Shown here piece after piece: positions 25,246 to 33,324 of a stretch of 64,000 nt of DNA. The stretch is from Cohnella mopanensis (GTDB taxonomy: Bacteria; Bacillota; Bacilli; Paenibacillales; Paenibacillaceae): positions 62,001 through 126,000 of the forward strand of contig NZ_JAKRWM010000006.1 in the NCBI RefSeq assembly GCF_022352055.1, written 5' to 3'. The translations under genes and the position numbers were made by a program. Each line of letters starts with the position of its first letter. Position 1 is the first letter of the stretch. The notes under the pieces were generated by a model. That model ran no database searches, was not told the DNA's origin, and saw only the letters and a list, made by a program, of their open reading frames with translations.

Positions 25246-27101
25246 GCTTTCACTCCTTTCTCCTGATCTTCCGGTTCGATATGGTAACCGTGATCGTCGA
25301 CCAGGGAACGGATGACCATGCATCCTAACGTGATCACTAATCCAGCGCCAGCAACGATAAGACGATCATACATAAACCCGAAACCTGCGATAAATAAACC
25401 AAGGCTCATAATAAGCGGCAAGATAGATGGAGAAGGCATATGAATCGAACCGATCGGTTCTGCCGGCGTCATTGCCGTATTCCCTTCCATCTTTTCCTTC
25501 CACCAAGCATCGTAACCCCGAACGAGCGGGACTTGTTGGAAGTTGTACTCTGGAGGCGGCGATGGAATCGTCCACTCCAACGAACGGCCATCTTCCCAAG
25601 CATCGGCAGCCGCATTGCGCGGCTTAGCCCATGTAATGAAGATGTTGAGCAAGAACGCGATTGTTCCGACGCCCATCAAGAACGCGCCGATCGTACTAAT
25701 GAAGTTCATATTGTCGAAGCCTTGGCCCTCGAGGTAAGTGTAAACACGGCGAGGCATACCGAGCAATCCCAAGAAATGTTGCACGAAGAACGTCATGTGG
25801 AAACCGATAAAGAAAGTCCAGAACGTAATTTTACCGATTGTTTCGTTCAACATACGTCCGAACATTTTCGGCCACCAATAATGCAATCCCGCAAATATAC
25901 CGAAGATCAAACCGCCGACGATAACGTAATGGAAATGCGCGACTACGAAATACGTATCATGGTATTGGTAATCCGCAGGGGCCGATGCCAACATAACACC
26001 GGTAACTCCACCCATAACGAACGTCGGAATAAATCCGATTCCGAACAAGTTTGCTGTCGTGAACCGAATCGATCCACCCCATAGCGTAAATAACCAGTTA
26101 AAGATTTTTACCCCAGTAGGGACTGCGATCAGCATCGTCGCGATGGAGAACAACCCGTTCGCTACCGGACCAAGTCCTGTCGTGAACATGTGGTGAGCCC
26201 AAACCATGAACCCGAGGAACGCGATTAACACCGTCGCGAATACCATGGAGCTGTATCCGAACAAACGTTTACGCGAGAACGTACTAACTACCTCGGAAAT
26301 AATACCGAAAGCAGGCAAGATCAGAATGTATACCTCAGGATGTCCGAACACCCAGAAGATATGCTCCCACAATACCCCGCTGCCTCCATTAGCGACTTCG
26401 AAGAAGTTCGCGTGGAACAGCCTGTCGAACATGATAGCTACCAGACCAACCGTCAGCGCCGGAAAGGCGAACACGATCAGTGCGGAAGTGATGAAGATTG
26501 TCCATGTGAACATCGGCAGTCTCATGAAAGTCAGTCCAGGCGCACGCATATTAATGATCGTCGCCATGAAGTTAATACCGCCAAGCAAAGTACCGATACC
26601 GGCTATCTGCAGACCTATGACGTAATAATCTACGCCGTGTCCCGAGTTAAACGTCGGACCGGCGAGCGGTACATAGGACGTCCATCCGGCATCCGGAACC
26701 GTTCCTGCAAACCAGCTAAGGTTCAAGAGCAATCCTCCGAAGAAGAACGTCCAGAAGCCTAGGGAGTTCAAGAAAGGGAACGCTACGTCGCGCGCACCGA
26801 TCTGAAGCGGAATAACCGCGTTCATGAGCGCGAACAACAGCGGCATCGCTGCCAAGAAGATCATGGTCGTACCGTGCATGGTGATTAATTCGTTAAATGT
26901 GTCTCCGGCAACGACATCATTCATCGGCTTCATCAACTGAACCCGAATGATAATCGCTTCCAAACCGCCAATCAGGAAGAAGAATAACCCTGCAATCATA
27001 TACAGAATACCGATCTTCTTATGGTCGACGGTCGTTAGCCAATCCATCAAGCCTCTATACCGCTTGACTGTGTGTCCATGTGCATGTGCTGACAAGGCCA
27101 C
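25242..27101 (-). CDS. ctaD: Cytochrome c oxidase subunit I (caa3 type)
   Basis: 619 residues with twelve-plus membrane helices. It has the heme ligand region 'ITMHGTTMIFLAAMP', the CuB/cross-link segment 'FGHPEVYILILPAFG', 'WAHHMFTTG' and the heme ligand pair in 'VAHFHYVIVGG'. This is the catalytic subunit that reduces oxygen and pumps protons. The GTG at 27101 is very close to GGGGG; a TTG two codons later is better spaced. Confidence 0.95.
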   Translation of the reverse strand: MALSAHAHGHTVKRYRGLMDWLTTVDHKKIGILYMIAGLFFFLIGGLEAIIIRVQLMKPMNDVVAGDTFNELITMHGTTMIFLAAMPLLFALMNAVIPLQIGARDVAFPFLNSLGFWTFFFGGLLLNLSWFAGTVPDAGWTSYVPLAGPTFNSGHGVDYYVIGLQIAGIGTLLGGINFMATIINMRAPGLTFMRLPMFTWTIFITSALIVFAFPALTVGLVAIMFDRLFHANFFEVANGGSGVLWEHIFWVFGHPEVYILILPAFGIISEVVSTFSRKRLFGYSSMVFATVLIAFLGFMVWAHHMFTTGLGPVANGLFSIATMLIAVPTGVKIFNWLFTLWGGSIRFTTANLFGIGFIPTFVMGGVTGVMLASAPADYQYHDTYFVVAHFHYVIVGGLIFGIFAGLHYWWPKMFGRMLNETIGKITFWTFFIGFHMTFFVQHFLGLLGMPRRVYTYLEGQGFDNMNFISTIGAFLMGVGTIAFLLNIFITWAKPRNAAADAWEDGRSLEWTIPSPPPEYNFQQVPLVRGYDAWWKEKMEGNTAMTPAEPIGSIHMPSPSILPLIMSLGLFIAGFGFMYDRLIVAGAGLVITLGCMVIRSLVDDHGYHIEPEDQEKGVKA

Positions 27102-27125
27102 GTACCCCCTTAATTTCCCGCGTGA

Positions 27126-28154
27126 TTAATAGTCGAGCTTGTATTCAGCCAAATACTTGGCAATGCTTGATACTTCTTCAGCTGTCAAGCTGTTATCTTC
27201 CGCACTCGGCATCATCGCGCCGATCTTATATTTCTGAGGTTCCGTAATCCAATCATGGAGGTTTTGCTCCACTCCGGCCTCGTCATTATAAAGAATACCG
27301 CCGACCGTTTGACGAGATCCAACGCCCGTCAAGTTAGGTGCGCTATTACCGCCATTCTCTCCGACAGCGTGGCAGCTCAAGCATTGGGAAGTAAATTTCT
27401 CCGCGATCTCAGCATCCGCTGGCATTACCGCCGGAGCTTTCATGGCTGCAACCCAACGATCGAACGAGGAAGGGCTTACCGCTTTGGCTTTGAAATCCAT
27501 CAAGGCATGGGCAGGGCCGCACAATTCCGCGCACTTCCCGCGGAACACGCCTTCTTTAGGGAACTCCAGGTACATTCTGTTCGTTACACCCGGGTTCGTA
27601 TCCATTTTACCTCCGATAGCCGGAATCCAGAAAGAATGCTTAACGTCCGCTGCAACGAGCTCGAACGAAATTTTCTTATCCGTCGGTACGATCAGTTCCT
27701 GAGCCGTCGTAATTCCGTAATCGGTGTATTCGAATTCCCACCAATATTGATGCGCAGTTACTTTTACTTGTACGGCATTTTTGTCTTTGCTGTAATCCTT
27801 AGCTAATCCGAACACGTCTCTGATGGTCGGAAATCCAAGAATCAAGAGCAGGACAAGAGGAATGACCGTCCAGATGATCTCAAGCGTGTGATTCCCTTCG
27901 ACTTGCTTAGGAATAGTCTTATCGCCTTGGCGGCGACGGAAACGAATCAACACATAAATACAGATGATGAACACGACAACAACGACCAAAGCCATGATGC
28001 CAATGGACAGTTTCATCAAATCTAATTGTTTCTCAGCTACTGGTCCTTGCGGATTCAGAGTTGAGAGGTCTTCTCTTCCACATGCCGACAACAACAGTAC
28101 TAAACCTGTCAACAGCGGAAGCAGCCTCTTCATTACAGGCCACCGATTCATCAT
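27126..28154 (-). CDS. ctaC: Cytochrome c oxidase subunit II with fused cytochrome c
   Basis: 342 residues. Lipobox LLSAC (Cys25), two membrane helices (about 48-70, 93-110), a CuA cupredoxin domain with H173, C208, C212, H216 and M219 (CAELCGPAHALM), then a cytochrome c domain with the heme site CLSCH (258-262). The fused cytochrome makes this a caa3 oxidase. First gene of ctaCDEF. An ATG seven codons in, behind GGTGG, is an alternative start. Confidence 0.95.
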   Translation of the reverse strand: MMNRWPVMKRLLPLLTGLVLLLSACGREDLSTLNPQGPVAEKQLDLMKLSIGIMALVVVVVFIICIYVLIRFRRRQGDKTIPKQVEGNHTLEIIWTVIPLVLLLILGFPTIRDVFGLAKDYSKDKNAVQVKVTAHQYWWEFEYTDYGITTAQELIVPTDKKISFELVAADVKHSFWIPAIGGKMDTNPGVTNRMYLEFPKEGVFRGKCAELCGPAHALMDFKAKAVSPSSFDRWVAAMKAPAVMPADAEIAEKFTSQCLSCHAVGENGGNSAPNLTGVGSRQTVGGILYNDEAGVEQNLHDWITEPQKYKIGAMMPSAEDNSLTAEEVSSIAKYLAEYKLDY

Positions 28155-28294
28155 ATCAACCCCATTTTGACGTTATCATAGAAAATCGATTCCCCGGAAG
28201 GCAATCGAATTCTATATGTACACGGATGTTGGACCAAGCCAGGAGTAAGATCCTATCTGTAATCAGCAACAAACGCTCTTCAAGCACTCTAATA

Positions 28295-28324
28295 AATATA
28301 AGGATTGATCAGCCATCTTGTCAA
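28295..28324 (-). promoter_or_regulatory. Putative ctaC promoter
   Basis: Minus strand TTGACA, 18-base spacer, TATATT, about 140 bases upstream of ctaC. Directly upstream of the -35 box is the inverted repeat TGTTC-ACC-GAACA (28325-28337) and TTTGTGAAC on the minus strand (28339-28347), which resembles the ResD recognition sequence. The remaining bases of the 425-base gap up to 28580 show no gene. Confidence 0.55.
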
Positions 28325-28579
28325 TGTTCACCGAACAGTTCACAAATTGTTCTCAAAACTGTCAAAAACGCCGCCGTTCTAAGGATTTCTTGCTCAAAAG
28401 CACATCTCGTTCAATGCCTGCCCCTACTCTCCACCCTGCTCCCTCGACAACGGACGTCATTTTACGCCTCTCCCTTCTTTTTGCCAATATGCCCGAGTTT
28501 TATGTGCGAACTTGCGCGCATACTTTTTATTCGGCGGTAAAACCTAATCCTATATTGAATCTATAGGAGGGGAAGTCAC

Positions 28580-29296
28580 ATGTTAGCCAGACGTTCTTGC
28601 TTATTGCTGGGCATGATCTTATTGCTTGGACAGTTGACCGCTTGCAATTACAAATCTTATTTTCAGAAAAGCACGAACGATTACGCCAGCAGGAGCGCGA
28701 ACGATCCGAAAATGATGCATGTCCGTTCCTACGGCTCTCACACCGCGAATCCGAAACAGCACGACAATCGTTACTTCGAATATAGCTCGGCTCTCTCCAA
28801 CAAAGTCGCTTCTCTCCCCGGCATTAATACCGCTCTTGTATTCATAACGGACAAGAATGCCTATGTCGGCATTATGACGGACTGGTCGGCAACCGGAACG
28901 GAAGCTAGGGGTGGCCCAAGATCGCATGAACAAGACAATAGCGGTACGACCGAAGGGGTCTACAACGTCAGCACCGGCAGCTCGAAATGGGACAATCGGC
29001 AGGTAGCCACTCCATACAACTCTTATTTCACGCATAAAGATTACGGGAGTTTATCTTCCGAACTGCGACAAGTCATTGGAGACACGATCCGAAAAGAAGT
29101 TCCTCGCGTTCAGGAGGTTCACATCTCCGCCAATCGCGAATTCGTTAATCAATCGCTGGAATTCGCTAAAGCCTCATGGCTAAAGAAACCGCTCGCTCCA
29201 TTGACCAAGGACTTTAATACGCTCGTCAAGTACACCTTCAATAACGGGAATCAAGTTCCTGTTCCCCTGTATGTCAAACAAAAGCCGAGCCAATAG
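28580..29296 (+). CDS. YhcN/YlaJ family sporulation lipoprotein
   Basis: 238 residues. Lipobox 'LGQLTAC' near residue 22. The core 'ALSNKVASLPGINTALVFITDKNAYVGI' and the C-terminal 'IRKEVPRVQEVHISANREFVNQS' are the marks of YhcN/YlaJ proteins, found at the spore inner membrane or cortex. A Ser/Gly-rich insert lies at about 105-140. AGGAGGGG precedes the ATG. Its presence shows that the host sporulates. Confidence 0.88.
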   Translation: MLARRSCLLLGMILLLGQLTACNYKSYFQKSTNDYASRSANDPKMMHVRSYGSHTANPKQHDNRYFEYSSALSNKVASLPGINTALVFITDKNAYVGIMTDWSATGTEARGGPRSHEQDNSGTTEGVYNVSTGSSKWDNRQVATPYNSYFTHKDYGSLSSELRQVIGDTIRKEVPRVQEVHISANREFVNQSLEFAKASWLKKPLAPLTKDFNTLVKYTFNNGNQVPVPLYVKQKPSQ

Positions 29297-29326
29297 CCTC
29301 GAAAGCATCGGCCACGGCTCGGATCA

Positions 29327-30106
29327 TTATGGGGTAAGAACGACGGCTCCCTCGGAAGTAATCGCGACCGTATGCTCGAATTGGGCGGCTATGCCGCCCT
29401 CTACGGTTACGACAGACCAACCGTCTTCGGTAATATAGACTTCAGGCGACCCGATCGTTAAGATCGGTTCAATCGTAATGACCATACCTTGTTTAAGCCT
29501 AGTTCCTGTTCTGGCCGCTCCAACGAAAGGAACCTCGGGCGGTTCATGCATGGACCTGCCGATTCCGTGCCCGCCGAATTGGCTCACCACTCCATAAGAT
29601 CCTTTATCCGAGATTCGTCCGACTGCAGCGGCGATATCGCCAATCGTACGTCCAGCCCGAGCTTGAAGGATTCCGCTCATCATCGCAAGGTACGCGGAGT
29701 TACGCAATTCCCTCGCTTCATTAGTAATTCGGCCAACAGGGAAGGTCCATGCCGTATCCGCCAGCCAACCATCAAGCTCAACGACAAAATCAACGGTCAC
29801 AAGATCGCCGTTCTGGAGCACTCTTCCGCTTGGCATGCCATGGCATACGCATTCGTTGACCGCTGTACAGATAGCATAAGGGTAGCCGTAATACCCTTTT
29901 TGAGCCGCGCTTGCTCCACGTTCAATCAAGTAATTGTCCGCGAATCGGTCTAGCTCCATCGTCGCGATGCCAGGCTTTATCCGTTTGCCCAATTCTCTTC
30001 GAAGCTGGCCTGCCAGCCTTCCCGCCGCAGCCATTCGACGTATCTCATCCTCGGTCCGTATCGGAATTCGGCTCGCTCTAGTTCTGCCGTTGTCATTGCT
30101 TTCCAC
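29327..30106 (-). CDS. map: Methionine aminopeptidase, type I
   Basis: 259 residues from GTG. It removes the N-terminal methionine from new proteins. Metal ligands are visible: the two aspartates in 'VDFVVELDGWLADTAWTF', H in 'GGHGIGRSMHE', E in 'ITIEPIL' and E in 'QFEHTVAI'; 'NECVCHG' is the substrate-side motif. The GTG follows GGAGG by seven bases. An ATG 21 codons upstream lacks a ribosome site and abuts the terminator at 30172-30217, so it is rejected. Probably a second, non-ribosomal-operon copy (MapB type), inferred from context. Confidence 0.88.
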   Translation of the reverse strand: MESNDNGRTRASRIPIRTEDEIRRMAAAGRLAGQLRRELGKRIKPGIATMELDRFADNYLIERGASAAQKGYYGYPYAICTAVNECVCHGMPSGRVLQNGDLVTVDFVVELDGWLADTAWTFPVGRITNEARELRNSAYLAMMSGILQARAGRTIGDIAAAVGRISDKGSYGVVSQFGGHGIGRSMHEPPEVPFVGAARTGTRLKQGMVITIEPILTIGSPEVYITEDGWSVVTVEGGIAAQFEHTVAITSEGAVVLTP

Positions 30107-30171
30107 ACCTACACCTCCCGTATGCTCTATATCTATTCCGGTCGGTACGGAATCTTTACGGGCGGACATGC

Positions 30172-30217
30172 AAAAAAACCGACCAGGAAGAGGCTAGCGC
30201 CTACGCCGGGTCGGTTA
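30172..30217 (-). terminator. Terminator after the 62-residue ORF
   Basis: AACCGACC and GGTCGGTT pair around a long loop; on the minus strand the stem is followed by TTTTTTT. Confidence 0.8.
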
Positions 30218-30229
30218 TTTCCTGCATCG

Positions 30230-30418
30230 TCACGAAGCAGGGGTATTTAATTTAGTCAGCTCGCGTTCTACGAGCATGGTTAACTCTTCTTCATATCCAC
30301 CGGTAATTCTGTATTTACGGATGTAATCTTTAACGAACTTGCGCGGATCCTTGGGGCGGAAAATTCTAGTCAGTTCTCGCAAACTTTCTTGAACTTCATT
30401 GTGGCTGCGTTTGGCCAT
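30230..30418 (-). CDS. Small conserved hypothetical protein
   Basis: 62 residues, highly charged and mostly helical (MAKRSHNEVQESLRELTRIF...). GGAGGG lies six bases before the ATG. A terminator follows directly. No family recognised. Confidence 0.65.
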   Translation of the reverse strand: MAKRSHNEVQESLRELTRIFRPKDPRKFVKDYIRKYRITGGYEEELTMLVERELTKLNTPAS

Positions 30419-30654
30419 GCAATTCCCTCCCAGTGGAATGGATTCCGGCCCGGCGCAATTCCCGGAACGGAGGCGGTATTTCGCCACTCGGAGAACCGAA
30501 TTAAGGTTCGTCCTTAAAGCTTCGATGTTCCACCGCTAGTTACCATAAAGGAAAACGTTCCTGCATTTTCTCATTATACCATTTTTCGGCTGGAGGATAA
30601 AGTAAAAAACGATAGGCACATGTTACTCAAGCCGTTAGCCCTGCATTTCGACTC

Positions 30655-31446
30655 TTAATCGCTCCGCACTTCGAACAAATGATCCTTGCCCGACAAGGAA
30701 AAACGTTCTCCTGTCCGCAGCTCGTAACGCACACCGGGCTTCAGCTTCTCGCCGTTATTGAGGAAGGTTCCGTTAGAAGATCCGCTGTCTTCAAGTTCGA
30801 ACGTACGGCTTTCTTCATTATATCGCAATGTACAATGAACGCGGCTGATTTCTCCTGCATCATATGGAAATAATACCGAGCATTGCGTGGGATCGCGTCC
30901 CAAAGTTAATCGACGATTCAGAATGCGGTACCTTCCACCGGCATGCTCTCCTTCAAGGCCGCATAGCCGTGGTTCCCATTCCTCCGCGAGCTCCGCTTGT
31001 TCCGGGTAACTTAAAACTTTCGTAATCGGAATCGTGTAATCCGTTAGAGGGCTGTCTTCCGCTTCCGAGTTCGGCAACGTTTCCTCTTCATTCCAATCGT
31101 CGAACGATTGTTCTTCGAAGGTTTCGAAGGGCTCCTGGTCAGAGTCATCCCCTGTATTAGACGAATATTTATAAGATTCCTTGCCCCTCGCCGTCATCTG
31201 GAGAAAGGCAATGACCGCTCCTACGGCTACTGCGATCCCCAATCCGAGAGCGGCGAGCAGAGGAAGCGTGCCTGCTTTGACCGTCGCCGCCGTTGCCCCA
31301 ACTTGGGCAGCGTAAACGCGATAAGGCTGAGCACTTCCAAGCAGCACCGCGGAGCATGCGATAACTTTAATCATCGCAGGGAAAATCCCCCTCTTGAACC
31401 TGATGCGGTTCCCCCTTTCTATATAATCTTGTACCCGCTCTGTCAA
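30655..31446 (-). CDS. Membrane-anchored FHA-domain protein
   Basis: About 263 residues. Two hydrophobic segments (about 25-45 and 60-85), an acidic low-complexity linker (about 95-140), and a C-terminal FHA domain: 'LGRDPTQCSVLF', 'ISRVHCTL' and 'GSSNGTFLNN' supply the R, S-R-x-x-H and N-G-T motifs that read phosphothreonine. It could recruit a Ser/Thr kinase substrate at the membrane. A TTG eight bases after GGAGG is the likely start; ATG 31464 lies before that site. Confidence 0.78.
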   Translation of the reverse strand: MTERVQDYIERGNRIRFKRGIFPAMIKVIACSAVLLGSAQPYRVYAAQVGATAATVKAGTLPLLAALGLGIAVAVGAVIAFLQMTARGKESYKYSSNTGDDSDQEPFETFEEQSFDDWNEEETLPNSEAEDSPLTDYTIPITKVLSYPEQAELAEEWEPRLCGLEGEHAGGRYRILNRRLTLGRDPTQCSVLFPYDAGEISRVHCTLRYNEESRTFELEDSGSSNGTFLNNGEKLKPGVRYELRTGERFSLSGKDHLFEVRSD

Positions 31447-31487
31447 CACCTTCACCTCCATCATTTACCGCATGCGACAACTTATTT

Positions 31488-31501
31488 TGTAAACGCTTTC
31501 C
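31488..31501. promoter_or_regulatory. cre-like site in the FHA gene leader
   Basis: On the minus strand GGAAAGCGTTTACA differs from the cre consensus only at its first base. It lies about 40 bases downstream of the expected transcription start, where CcpA can act as a roadblock. Confidence 0.5.
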
Positions 31502-31543
31502 TTATTGATTAGAAAGGAAAGGTGATTTTTCGCGCATACGTAC

Positions 31544-31572
31544 ATTATAGCGAAAAAGAAGTTTCCCTTCAA
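31544..31572 (-). promoter_or_regulatory. Sigma-A promoter of the FHA gene
   Basis: Minus strand TTGAAG, 17-base spacer, TATAAT, roughly 100 bases before the start codon. It falls in the short gap after the acyl-CoA ligase gene; no terminator is visible between them. Confidence 0.75.
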
Positions 31573-31604
31573 TTCGTCCCATCCATATTTTAGTATAATT
31601 TAAA

Positions 31605-33311
31605 CTAACTTTCCTTGCTGTCCTCCGATTCTTCCTTTAACTTGCGCCGCAGAACTTTGCCGATGAGGGACAGGGGCAAAGTTTCCCTAAACTCGTATTG
31701 TTTGGGTACCTTGTAGGGCGCCAAGCGGTCCCGGCACCAACGATTCAACTGCATCTCCGATACTTGCCAGCCTTGCTTCAGCACGATATAGGCTTTCACC
31801 GTCTCCCCCCGATATGGATCGGGCACGCCGAGCACCGAGGCTTCCTTTACCGCGGGATGCTCGAACAGGATTTCCTCTACCTCTCTCGGATATACGTTAT
31901 ATCCTCCCGCGAGAATAATGTCTTTTTTCCGATCGATAATGGTGAAGAATCCGTCCTCATCCATCTTCCCGAGATCGCCTGTTCGCAACCATCCCTCTTG
32001 CAACGCCGCCGCGGTCTCTTCGGGACGATTCCAATATCCGGACATGATCTGCGGCCCTTTAACGGCAAGTTCGCCGATCTCTCCAAGAGGCAATGGATCC
32101 AAGCTTTCTTCTCCAACGATTCTGACATCCGTGTCCGGGAGAGGCACTCCGATCGTACCGGCTTTACGGAACCCCCAGACCGGATTGCAATGCGTCACTG
32201 GAGAAGATTCGGTTAGCCCATATCCTTCGATCAGCCTGCCTCCCGATTTCTGCTCGAACTTCTCCTGCACGTCGCGAGGAAGAGGAGCCGCGCCGCTAAA
32301 GCACACCCTCACGGATCCAAGATCATTGTCCAACGCTTCAGGATGGTTAAGCAACGCGATATACATCGTAGGAGCCCCTGGGAAAATCGTAGGCCGCCGT
32401 CGGCGTATCGTCTTCAATACCATCCGGGGATCGAAACGAGGGACGAGCACGATCGATCCCGCCTGATAAATGGCTTGATTCAACAAGACGGTCAAGCCAA
32501 ATACGTGAAATAAGGGAAGCGCCGCCAAATATTTCTCCTTGCCTTGCTCCAAGCGATAGCACCAAACCGCCACTTGTACCGTATTGGCGAGGAGATTCGC
32601 ATGCGTGAGCATGACTCCCTTGGGCTGTCCGGTCGTTCCTCCGGTATATTGGATCATCGCCAATTCCGTGTCCGCGTCTACTTCTTCGCAGATCGGGGTT
32701 TCTTTGCCTTTCTTCAATACAGAAGACCAGCGCAAATTTCCCTCCGACGTTTTATAGCTTACTTTAAGGTTCGGATATTCTTTGCGTCGCTGGACGGGGT
32801 ACAACACGTTCTTCGGAAAAGGAAGGCCATCGGACAAAGAGGTGACAATCACCCGCTTAATACTCGTATTCTCTTTCGCCTTGTCGACCCGGGGCATGAG
32901 CAGATCCAACGTGATCAGCGTCGTTGCTCCGCAATCCGCAAGCTGGAAGTGCAGCTCCCGCTCGGTATAGATCGGATTCGTCTGGACGATGACGGCTCCG
33001 GCCATCAACCCTCCGTAATAAGCAATGACGGCCTGCGGACAATTGGGCAGCATGATCGCCACCCGTTCCCCCTTGACGACGTTAAGCGCTTTGAGCCCGT
33101 TCGCCATCTTGCGGCATTGACGCAATAACTCTTTGTACGAATAACTTCTGCCGAGAAAATCGAGCGCTTCATGATTCGGGAAGTCGCGCGCGGAATCGAG
33201 CAATATTTGGGCGATGTTGGCTTTAGGATACTCGTAAGTCGGAGACACTTGGATGGGATAATGCTGGAGCCATGGACGCTCGTTCCCCTGCAGATCGGTA
33301 ACCTCACTCAC
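31605..33311 (-). CDS. lcfA: Long-chain fatty-acid-CoA ligase
   Basis: 568 residues. ANL-superfamily AMP-binding enzyme: P-loop 'YTGGTTGQPKG', 'GYGLTESSP', 'GWLRTGDLG' and 'RKKDIILAGGYNVYPREVEE' are in order. It activates fatty acids to acyl-CoA for beta-oxidation. The GTG chosen follows AGGAGG by eight bases; a GTG three codons earlier overlaps that site. Thirteen bases after fadE, so it is the last gene of the fad operon. The symbol is by analogy to B. subtilis LcfA/LcfB. Confidence 0.9.
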   Translation of the reverse strand: MSEVTDLQGNERPWLQHYPIQVSPTYEYPKANIAQILLDSARDFPNHEALDFLGRSYSYKELLRQCRKMANGLKALNVVKGERVAIMLPNCPQAVIAYYGGLMAGAVIVQTNPIYTERELHFQLADCGATTLITLDLLMPRVDKAKENTSIKRVIVTSLSDGLPFPKNVLYPVQRRKEYPNLKVSYKTSEGNLRWSSVLKKGKETPICEEVDADTELAMIQYTGGTTGQPKGVMLTHANLLANTVQVAVWCYRLEQGKEKYLAALPLFHVFGLTVLLNQAIYQAGSIVLVPRFDPRMVLKTIRRRRPTIFPGAPTMYIALLNHPEALDNDLGSVRVCFSGAAPLPRDVQEKFEQKSGGRLIEGYGLTESSPVTHCNPVWGFRKAGTIGVPLPDTDVRIVGEESLDPLPLGEIGELAVKGPQIMSGYWNRPEETAAALQEGWLRTGDLGKMDEDGFFTIIDRKKDIILAGGYNVYPREVEEILFEHPAVKEASVLGVPDPYRGETVKAYIVLKQGWQVSEMQLNRWCRDRLAPYKVPKQYEFRETLPLSLIGKVLRRKLKEESEDSKES

Positions 33312-33324
33312 GGTGCTCACCTCC

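Noticed and set aside
29284..29322. Terminator between the YhcN-like and methionine aminopeptidase genes
   Set aside because: CCGAGCC and GGCTCGG can pair but the loop is long and no T run follows on either strand.
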